Source of the DNA: Sulfurovum sp.
Lineage (GTDB): Bacteria; Campylobacterota; Campylobacteria; Campylobacterales; Sulfurovaceae
Reading direction: 5' to 3'
NCBI GenBank assembly: GCA_026984165.1
Contig: JALSSQ010000168.1
Coordinates: 1-12,049, forward strand
DNA: 12,049 bases
A program made the position numbers and the translations under genes. The notes under the pieces were generated by a model, which searched no databases, was not told the origin of the DNA, and saw nothing but the letters and a program-made list of their open reading frames with translations. Shown one piece after another: positions 5,598-10,882 of the stretch; position 1 is the first letter of the stretch; every line of letters begins with the position of its first letter.

Positions 5598-6785
5598 ATG
5601 ACACAAGAAAATGTACTTGAAGCATTAAAAAATGTGACATATCCAGGATTTACGAAAGACATCGTAACCTTTGGTTTCGTCAAAGATGTACTCGTAAATG
5701 GTACAACTGTAGGGTTGACTATCGACATCACATCTTCTGCGGATGAGGTAAAAAATCAACTGCGTGATGAGGCGACCAAAGAGCTTCAAAAACTCGGATT
5801 TGACAATATCAGTATCAATATCAAAGCACCACAGGCTCCTAAACAGATGTCAAACTCTGTAAGTGGTAAAAACATTGCACCACATGTGAAGAACTTTGTG
5901 ATGGTAAGTTCTGGTAAAGGTGGGGTTGGTAAATCAACCACTTCTGTAAACCTTGCTATCGCTATGGCAATGCAGGGCAAAAAAGTAGGACTCCTTGATG
6001 CGGATATCTATGGGCCAAACATCCCACGCATGATGGGTGTAGATGGACAAAAGCCAGAGATACAAGGGAACAAAGTCCAGCCACTTAAAGCCTATGGTGT
6101 AGAGATTATGTCTATGGGCTCACTGATGGAGCCAGGGCAGTCTCTTATCTGGAGAGGGTCTATGATTATGAAGGCTATTGAGCAGTTCCTTAGAGACATT
6201 TTATGGTCTGAATTGGATGTACTCGTGATAGATATGCCTCCAGGAACAGGTGATGCACAGCTTACACTTGCACAATCTGTACCAGTAACAGCAGGTATCA
6301 CAGTGACAACACCTCAAGAGGTATCGTTAGATGATTCACGTCGTTCACTCGATATGTTCCAAAAGTTACATATCCCAACAGCGGGTATCATAGAGAATAT
6401 GTCAGGGTTCATCTGTCCATCATGTGATACTGAGTCAGACATCTTCGGTATGGGTACAACTGTACCAGTAGCCAAAGAGTACGACACCGATGTGCTCTCA
6501 CGCATTCCTATAGAGCCAGCGATTAGAGTAGGTGGAGACACAGGTATGCCAGTCACCTATCACAAACCAGACTCAGAAACAGCAAAACGCTACCAAGAAG
6601 CTGCATCTAAGCTACTAGCATTTATCGACAAAGTCAATGCAGAAGGTGGCGCAGACAACTCCGCAGTACAACCGACCACACCTCCAGGGGTGAGTGCATG
6701 TAGTACTGGAGCAGGGGCTGCACAAGCTGCACCGTCACAGGCGAGTGGTGGGGGAAGTTGCGGCACAGGCTGCGGCTGCCACTAG
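5598..6785 (+). CDS. mrp: Mrp/ApbC family iron-sulfur carrier P-loop ATPase
   Basis: A 395-residue cytoplasmic protein of the Mrp/NBP35 family, which binds an Fe-S cluster at a dimer interface and passes it to target enzymes using ATP. Residues 1 to about 85 form the MIP18/DUF59 domain. The deviant Walker A motif SGKGGVGKST is at 105-114, the switch region LLDADIYGP at 132-140, and the Walker B-like IDMPPGTGD at 211-219. The cluster CxxC is Cys273 and Cys276 (FICPSC). After about residue 350 comes a low-complexity tail of Ala, Gly, Pro and Ser, ending SCGTGCGCH, with Cys368, 388, 392 and 394. Such a tail is not part of the core family and could bind metal. The ATG at 5598 has a good ribosome binding site; a longer upstream frame lacks one. 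It is divergent from ispDF and appears monocistronic. Confidence 0.95.
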   Translation: MTQENVLEALKNVTYPGFTKDIVTFGFVKDVLVNGTTVGLTIDITSSADEVKNQLRDEATKELQKLGFDNISINIKAPQAPKQMSNSVSGKNIAPHVKNFVMVSSGKGGVGKSTTSVNLAIAMAMQGKKVGLLDADIYGPNIPRMMGVDGQKPEIQGNKVQPLKAYGVEIMSMGSLMEPGQSLIWRGSMIMKAIEQFLRDILWSELDVLVIDMPPGTGDAQLTLAQSVPVTAGITVTTPQEVSLDDSRRSLDMFQKLHIPTAGIIENMSGFICPSCDTESDIFGMGTTVPVAKEYDTDVLSRIPIEPAIRVGGDTGMPVTYHKPDSETAKRYQEAASKLLAFIDKVNAEGGADNSAVQPTTPPGVSACSTGAGAAQAAPSQASGGGSCGTGCGCH

Positions 6786-6832
6786 TTTTCATCCTATTTA
6801 GCATCATCTTCATCTTGAAGTTTGGTGCTTCA

Positions 6833-6881
6833 TTCGGTCACGTACTACTACGTACGCTCTCTCACTCCACTCACACCTTCC
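6833..6881 (+). repeat. Diverged intergenic repeat, copy A
   Basis: This stretch starts TTCGGTCACGTACTACTACG and ends CACACCTTC. It contains a five-base inverted repeat, CGTAC (6841-6845) and GTACG (6852-6856). It aligns with 6963-7009 over its length with many substitutions and a small gap; GTCACGT and the terminal ACCTTC are best conserved. It resembles short intergenic repeats seen in many proteobacterial genomes, though I cannot name the family. Confidence 0.45.
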
Positions 6882-6962
6882 GATAAAATCTATAGCAAAC
6901 TAGTACTATTGGTATAATAATTTTTTTATTATTTGATATTTCGTTTTGAATGTCGGCGTCTT

Positions 6963-7009
6963 TTCAGTCACGTTCTATGTGTATGTTCCTTCGTTCAGCA
7001 TCAACCTTC
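6963..7009 (+). repeat. Diverged intergenic repeat, copy B
   Basis: A second copy in the same orientation, starting TTCAGTCACGTTCTATGTG and ending CAACCTTC, 130 bases after copy A. The bases before both copies are also alike (GGTGCTTCATTC versus GGCGTCTTTTC). Together they fill most of the 269-base gap between mrp and the DUF3144 gene, where no gene is seen. Confidence 0.4.
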
Positions 7010-7054
7010 AAAACATATCTAACAACAATTAAAGCGAAACTTTATCTTATCCGT

Positions 7055-7390
7055 TTACTTTTTCTCCGCCATCTCTTTAGAGACACCCATAAACATATCG
7101 TAGTTTTCTATGTAGTTGTCTAGGTTTTCTTCTAGCATGAGTTTGTATTGGTTGGTGAAGTAGTCTATGATCTCCTGTTTCTCTTTGGCGAGATCTTCAC
7201 CGTTGCTAAAGCCAGCTGCTGCTACCCAGGCGTTGAAGCGGGATGCAGCATACATGAGTGAGTTGCTTGCCCAACCTGGGTGTACTTGCGCATTAATGTG
7301 TCCGTTGGCTAGGGCGATGTGTGCATCTGCTCTCTCGAAAAATTTTTCATCTAGTTGATTCTCTTTTGGTGTCTCTTGTGTTTGTGACAT
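7055..7390 (-). CDS. DUF3144 family protein
   Basis: A 111-residue soluble protein matching the uncharacterised DUF3144 family. The hallmark is FFERADAHIALAN (about residues 18-30), followed by SLMYAASRFNAWVAA and a C-terminal IIDYFTNQYKLMLEENLDNY. It is mostly helical with no signal peptide and no obvious catalytic motif. No function is known to me. The ATG at 7390 is chosen because AAGGAA lies about seven bases before it; a frame opening 11 codons earlier has no such site. It is divergent from the small acidic protein gene at 7466, sharing a 75-base promoter region. Confidence 0.85.
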   Translation of the reverse strand: MSQTQETPKENQLDEKFFERADAHIALANGHINAQVHPGWASNSLMYAASRFNAWVAAAGFSNGEDLAKEKQEIIDYFTNQYKLMLEENLDNYIENYDMFMGVSKEMAEKK

Positions 7391-7414
7391 GGGGTATTTC
7401 CTTTTTTTGGAGAT

Positions 7415-7420
7415 ATTGTA
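7415..7420 (-). promoter_or_regulatory. -10 box for the DUF3144 gene
   Basis: Read on the minus strand this is TACAAT, 25 bases before the ATG at 7390. It lies in the expected -35 zone of the opposing promoter (-10 at 7433-7438). Confidence 0.4.
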
Positions 7421-7432
7421 CATTTATTTTGC

Positions 7433-7438
7433 TATAAT
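7433..7438 (+). promoter_or_regulatory. -10 box for the small acidic protein gene
   Basis: A perfect TATAAT, preceded by GC, lies 27 bases before the ATG at 7466. It is followed by an AGGAA ribosome binding site at 7456-7460. Confidence 0.6.
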
Positions 7439-7465
7439 CTGACTATATAAATATTAGGAAACCCA

Positions 7466-7720
7466 ATGACAAATGCCGACAGACTTAAAAACCTTTTAGA
7501 ACGAGAAATCATTCCCGACTTGGAAGCTGCCATAGATGAACTTTTTGCTGCGATAGATAAAAGTAAAAATGCTTCCAAAGAGCAAAAAGATGACTTCGAA
7601 GAGATGCGTGAGATGCGTACTGAGTGTTTTGCTATCGTAGAAGAGCTTGGACGTAATGAGCTTGACGAAGAAGAAGTAGATGAACTACTTGCTGAACTTG
7701 TTGACATGAAGACAGAGTAG
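7466..7720 (+). CDS. Small acidic helical protein, unknown function
   Basis: An 84-residue protein I do not recognise. It is strongly acidic, rich in Glu, Asp, Leu and Ala, and almost certainly all helix. Heptad-like spacing of hydrophobic residues over 5-60 (LKNLL, IPDLEAAIDELFAAI) and an acidic DEEEVDELLAEL near the C-terminus suggest a coiled coil or helical bundle. It has one Cys (54) and no signal peptide or membrane segment. The start has a good ribosome binding site and a perfect -10 box, so I regard it as a real gene. It stands alone, divergent from the DUF3144 gene and convergent with metE, with a hairpin at its 3' end. Confidence 0.75.
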   Translation: MTNADRLKNLLEREIIPDLEAAIDELFAAIDKSKNASKEQKDDFEEMREMRTECFAIVEELGRNELDEEEVDELLAELVDMKTE

Positions 7721-7741
7721 GGGTGGATTCTATATCCACCC
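7721..7741. terminator. Hairpin between the small acidic protein gene and metE
   Basis: GGGTGGAT (7721-7728) and ATCCACCC (7734-7741) form a perfect eight-pair stem with a five-base loop. It sits directly after the plus-strand stop and nine bases from the metE stop. On the plus strand TCAAAGTTTTATAA follows, a poor T-run; on the minus strand there is none. It is a plausible shared terminator for two convergent genes. Confidence 0.6.
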
Positions 7742-7749
7742 TCAAAGTT

Positions 7750-10017
7750 TTATAACCCTTCTCTTACTATTTCCACAGCTTTCACCATATTGATAAGACT
7801 AGGTTTTACCTCTTCGTATTTACGTGTTTTGAGCCCACAGTCTGGGTTTATCCAAAGTTGCTCTTTTGGGAGTACTTCTAGGAGTAGTTTTATCTGCTCT
7901 ACCATCTCCTCTACACTAGGTATGCGTGGTGAGTGAATGTCATAGATACCAGGTCCTACCTCTTGTTTGTAGCCTACCTCTTTAAATATCTTGAGTAACT
8001 TATTACCAGAACGTGCAGTCTCTATGGATATTACGTCAGCATCCATCGCTTCAATGGTGCGGATGATGTCATTAAATTCAGAGTAACACATGTGGGTGTG
8101 TATCTGGGTTTCTTTCTGTGCTGTACTGACTGAGATTTTGAAGTCTCTTACTGCCCAGCTCTCATAGTCTTCGATGTTTTCTGTACGTAGCGGATAGCCT
8201 TCTTTAAAGGCTGCTTCATCTACCTGTATCATTTTTATGCCTGCTTTTTGTAAGTCATCTATCTCATCAGAGAGTGCAACAGCGATTTGTTTAGAGACAT
8301 CCCCTCTAGCCATATCGTCACGTACAAATGACCAGTTGAGTATGGTCACAGGTCCTGTGAGCATCCCTTTCATGATTTTGTCTGTCTTGGACTGTGCATA
8401 GGTCATCCACTCAACCGTCATAGGTTTAGGACGGCTGATGTCTCCGTAGATAAAGGGTGGCTTGACACAACGGCTTCCATAACTTTGTACCCAGCCATTT
8501 TGGCTAAAGCCATAGCCATCTAGTTGCTCTCCAAAGTACTCCACCATGTCATTACGCTCTGGCTCACCATGCACAAGTACTTCTAGTCCACACGCTTCTT
8601 GAAAGGCTATGCAGTCATCTATGTAGTTTTTCATCTCTGTTTCATACGCTTCTGCAGAGATGTTACCTTTCTTAAAGTCTGCTCTGGCTTTTCTGACTTC
8701 AGGGGTTTGAGGAAATGACCCTATGGTGGTTGTCGCTAAATCTTTATAGCCTAGTTGCTCTCGCTGCAATTTGATGCGCTCTTCGAACTTACCGTCACGC
8801 GCTACTTTCGTAAAACTTGAAACTCTATTTTGCACAGTAGTATTATGAATGCGTTGAGAGTTTTGTCTCTCTTTGTTCGCTGTCTCGTTGGCTTGTAATG
8901 CCTTTTGTTCTGCATCATTCAATGATACACCAAAGAATACTTTGGAAACCAAGGCAACTTCATCTAGTTTTTCTACCGCATAGGAGAGCCAGTTTTTAAT
9001 CTCTGCATCCATCTTCTCTTCATATTTGAGTGTAAAAGGTGTATGCAAGAGTGAACAAGAGCTAGAGACTATGATGTGCTCTTTTGCTACTTTTTGGGCA
9101 ATGTTTTCTAAGAGAGTTGCTGTTTTAGCGATGTTATTTTTCCAAATGTTTCTACCATCCACAACCCCAGCGACAAGTTTTTTACCACTCTTGTGGATAA
9201 GTTCCAAACTTGCTACATTTTTCTCTCCATACAAAAAGTCAAGCCCTATGCCCCATACAGGTGTATGCACCAGTACTTTAGTAGCTTCGTTAGAGTGCTC
9301 AAAGTATGTGGTGACGATGATGTTAATGTTGTCTGAGACAGTACACAAAGCATCGTAACAAGGCTTAATGAGACTCAATACCCTTGGCTCCACACCTTTG
9401 ACAAAAATAGGCTCATCTATCTGCAGAGTAATCGTCTCATCTAGCTTGGCGATTTCAGTCAGTAGTGCTTCATAGACAGGGAGTATTTTCCCAAACAACT
9501 CATAGGTATCTCCTCTGTCTATACGCTTAGAGAGTCCCAAGAAGGTGATAGGACCGATGAGGTTGATTTTTGTGGTAATACCTAGTGCTTTTGCTTCTTT
9601 GTACTCTTCTATTATTTTCTTAGCATTAAGTGCATAGCTATCTTCTAGTGAAAGCTCAGGCACGATGTAGTGGTAGTTGGTGTTAAACCACTTGGTCATC
9701 TCCATAGCGACAGCATCTTTATTTCCACGCGCCATAGAAAAGTAGAGGGCTTCATTTTCTAACCCTTGAAAACGTGCAGGAATAGCTCCTAACATGACAG
9801 CTGTATCTAGTACACTGTCATAGTATGAAAAGTCGTTAGACGCGATGAAGTCTATGCCTGCTTCTTTTTGGTAGTGCCAGTGTCTAGCTTTGAGCGTAGA
9901 AGCTACTTCTTCTACGGCTTTAAAGTCTGTTTTGTTTGCCCAGTAAAGTTCTAGTGCTTTTTTAAGTTCTCTTTGTTCCCCAATACGTGGGAATCCTACG
10001 ATATAATTGTGTGACAT
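7750..10017 (-). CDS. metE: Cobalamin-independent methionine synthase
   Basis: A 755-residue cytoplasmic enzyme that moves the methyl group of 5-methyltetrahydrofolate-triglutamate to homocysteine, making methionine without B12. The length matches E. coli MetE. The N-terminal barrel begins IVGFPRIGEQRELKKALE, and the C-terminal barrel (from about 400) has the TTIGSFPQTPEVRKAR block. The zinc and homocysteine site is complete: His642 and Cys644 in HTHMCYSEF, Glu666 in ISIETARSG, and Cys727 in INPDCGLKTR. These are each one residue on from the E. coli numbering. The ATG has AAAGGA eight bases upstream. It runs towards the small acidic gene and shares a hairpin with it. No B12 or SAM riboswitch is seen upstream; instead a REP-like doublet lies within 30-125 bases of the start. 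Confidence 0.98.
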   Translation of the reverse strand: MSHNYIVGFPRIGEQRELKKALELYWANKTDFKAVEEVASTLKARHWHYQKEAGIDFIASNDFSYYDSVLDTAVMLGAIPARFQGLENEALYFSMARGNKDAVAMEMTKWFNTNYHYIVPELSLEDSYALNAKKIIEEYKEAKALGITTKINLIGPITFLGLSKRIDRGDTYELFGKILPVYEALLTEIAKLDETITLQIDEPIFVKGVEPRVLSLIKPCYDALCTVSDNINIIVTTYFEHSNEATKVLVHTPVWGIGLDFLYGEKNVASLELIHKSGKKLVAGVVDGRNIWKNNIAKTATLLENIAQKVAKEHIIVSSSCSLLHTPFTLKYEEKMDAEIKNWLSYAVEKLDEVALVSKVFFGVSLNDAEQKALQANETANKERQNSQRIHNTTVQNRVSSFTKVARDGKFEERIKLQREQLGYKDLATTTIGSFPQTPEVRKARADFKKGNISAEAYETEMKNYIDDCIAFQEACGLEVLVHGEPERNDMVEYFGEQLDGYGFSQNGWVQSYGSRCVKPPFIYGDISRPKPMTVEWMTYAQSKTDKIMKGMLTGPVTILNWSFVRDDMARGDVSKQIAVALSDEIDDLQKAGIKMIQVDEAAFKEGYPLRTENIEDYESWAVRDFKISVSTAQKETQIHTHMCYSEFNDIIRTIEAMDADVISIETARSGNKLLKIFKEVGYKQEVGPGIYDIHSPRIPSVEEMVEQIKLLLEVLPKEQLWINPDCGLKTRKYEEVKPSLINMVKAVEIVREGL

Positions 10018-10045
10018 TTATTTATCCTTTGAATGATAAATATAC

Positions 10046-10141
10046 GTAGGGTGTGTTTTCCAACCCACCAATATATAACCATAGCTAAATATTTGGTGGC
10101 AAATATCCAAAGGTATATACTTCGATACATGCCTACCCTAC
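10046..10141. repeat. REP-type inverted doublet (BIME-like) upstream of metE
   Basis: Two palindromic units face each other with GTAG heads. The left unit is GTAG (10046-10049) followed by a stem GGTGTGTT / AACCCACC with loop TTCC (one mismatch), then AA. The right unit, read on the minus strand, is GTAG (10141-10138) followed by a longer imperfect stem (GGTAGGCATGTATC pairing with the strand around 10096-10108). The inner ends also pair, CCACCAA (10065-10071) with TTGGTGG (10093-10099). A GTAG head plus hairpin in mirrored pairs is the layout of REP elements mobilised by RAYT (TnpA-REP) enzymes; no such gene is in the window. Confidence 0.6.
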
Positions 10142-10149
10142 ATGATATA

Positions 10150-10155
10150 TTTATA
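10150..10155 (-). promoter_or_regulatory. Possible -10 box for metE upstream of the REP doublet
   Basis: TATAAA on the minus strand, about 133 bases before the metE ATG. If used, the REP doublet would be transcribed as part of the metE leader. A second AT-rich candidate, TATATT near 10038-10043, would place the start inside the last 15 bases before the gene. I cannot choose between them. Confidence 0.25.
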
Positions 10156-10184
10156 GTGTGTTAATAATTGCTAGTGATCGTTAT

Positions 10185-10394
10185 TTATTTTGAAAGGATA
10201 GTAAAAGGAGGATGCACACCCGTACGTCTAAATGCATAAAAAGTTGTATAAAACGGGCATCTAGGGATGTAATGGTTTAAGAGCAAAGCAAGTTTTGTTC
10301 TAAGTTTAAAGTAACAGTTACAGTGACATGCTTTGACAGTGACTAAAGGAGAATCTGCAACAGTACTTAATAAACGTACAAATAGTGCTGGCAT
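10185..10394 (-). CDS. Possible small orphan protein, 69 residues
   Basis: An open frame starting MPALFVRLLSTVADSP and ending FTILSK. The start has one of the strongest ribosome binding sites in the window (AAAGGAG, about four bases before the ATG), and a minus-strand TATAAT lies about 29 bases further upstream. The product would be basic, with aromatic and hydrophobic residues and five Cys, three of them in CHCNC. I recognise no family, signal peptide or catalytic motif. Codon use looks ordinary. It lies upstream of metE on the same strand, so the two could be co-transcribed through the REP doublet. It has no Met codon after the start, so it is not a methionine attenuator peptide. A non-coding RNA or a decayed gene are alternatives. 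Confidence 0.4.
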   Translation of the reverse strand: MPALFVRLLSTVADSPLVTVKACHCNCYFKLRTKLALLLNHYIPRCPFYTTFYAFRRTGVHPPFTILSK

Positions 10395-10422
10395 TGCTTC
10401 TCCTTTAATGTTTTTTGGTGCG

Positions 10423-10428
10423 ATTATA
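10423..10428 (-). promoter_or_regulatory. -10 box upstream of the 69-residue frame
   Basis: TATAAT on the minus strand inside GATATAATCGC. It predicts a transcript start near 10416 and a leader of about 22 nt carrying AAAGGAG. Confidence 0.45.
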
Positions 10429-10494
10429 TCAGACATTATATTTGTTAATTCTGAAAACTTTTTCCAATTAAGAGTAATTTTATCTTAATTAGAT

Positions 10495-10500
10495 TATAGT
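10495..10500 (+). promoter_or_regulatory. -10 box for the TPP riboswitch/thiC transcript
   Basis: TATAGT, one mismatch to consensus, preceded by AT-rich sequence. It predicts a start near 10507, just before the aptamer begins at 10511, which is the spacing expected for a riboswitch-led mRNA. Confidence 0.4.
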
Positions 10501-10510
10501 GTGGTATCAA

Positions 10511-10657
10511 ACCTCTCGGGGCGCTCTCGGGGGTCTGGCTTCAATGATACGTTGCATCGCAATGTATCGTTGGTGCCTGACCCCCTCAGGGCTGAGATAG
10601 CTGAAGATAGCTTGTCCCGCTGAACTTGAACTGGTTAGGACCAGCGTAAGGAAGAGA
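10511..10657 (+). promoter_or_regulatory. TPP riboswitch (THI element) of thiC
   Basis: The conserved parts of the TPP aptamer are visible in order: CTCGGGG near the 5' end, GGCTGAGAT with the core CTGAGA at 10592-10597, then GCTGAACTTGAACTGG and CCAGCGTAAGGAA (10619-10652). CTGG...CCAG closes the pyrophosphate-sensing arm. P1 can form from CTCT (10513-10516) and AGAG (10653-10656). The P3 arm is unusually long: GGGGGTC (10529-10535) with GACCCCC (10579-10585), then GGC/GCC, AATGATAC (10543-10550) with GTATCGTT (10564-10571) and TTGC/GCAA at the tip. TPP binding is expected to lower expression of downstream thiC, a thiamine synthesis gene. The gene directly downstream supports the call. Confidence 0.93.
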
Positions 10658-10882
10658 ATAGTGTTACTGCATAGACTTTAACAGTCTAGTCAATGGATAA
10701 TTTGAATACTTTTCAGTATTGAGCTTATCCATTGATATCCACTACATTCTCTCTTTTCGTATAACAACACATTTGCTTTGATGCGACCAGTCGCATGAGC
10801 CAACTGCTGAAGTTGACCCAGTGTCAACGTAGCTTTGTTTAGCTTTGCTAAAAAAGCGTTATTATATAATAAGAGATATAAC
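10658..10882 (+). other. Structured thiC leader, presumed expression platform
   Basis: About 225 bases separate the aptamer from the thiC ATG. Several hairpins are visible: TAGACT/AGTCTA (10672-10688); a ten-pair stem CAATGGATAA/TTATCCATTG (10691-10734) with an inner AATACT/AGTATT; ATGCGA/TCGCAT (10781-10796); and two mutually exclusive stems, CAACT/AGTTG (10801-10815) and GTTGAC/GTCAAC (10812-10828). None is followed by a convincing T-run. A pyrimidine tract (10747-10757) is complementary to the ribosome binding site AAGAGA (10871-10876). No protein gene is seen on the plus strand here. Confidence 0.6.

Noticed and set aside
6786..7054. A hidden small gene between mrp and the DUF3144 gene
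   Set aside because: Frames are short with no ribosome binding site next to a start. The region is better explained by diverged repeats and AT-rich spacer, including a weak ATAATAA/TTATTAT stem at 6914-6932.
10018..10440. SAM or cobalamin riboswitch upstream of metE
   Set aside because: None of the conserved core sequences of those classes is visible; the structure present is the REP-type doublet.
10693..10722. Nine-codon leader peptide inside the thiC leader hairpin
   Set aside because: No ribosome binding site precedes the ATG, and the bases are better explained by the ten-pair stem at 10691-10734.
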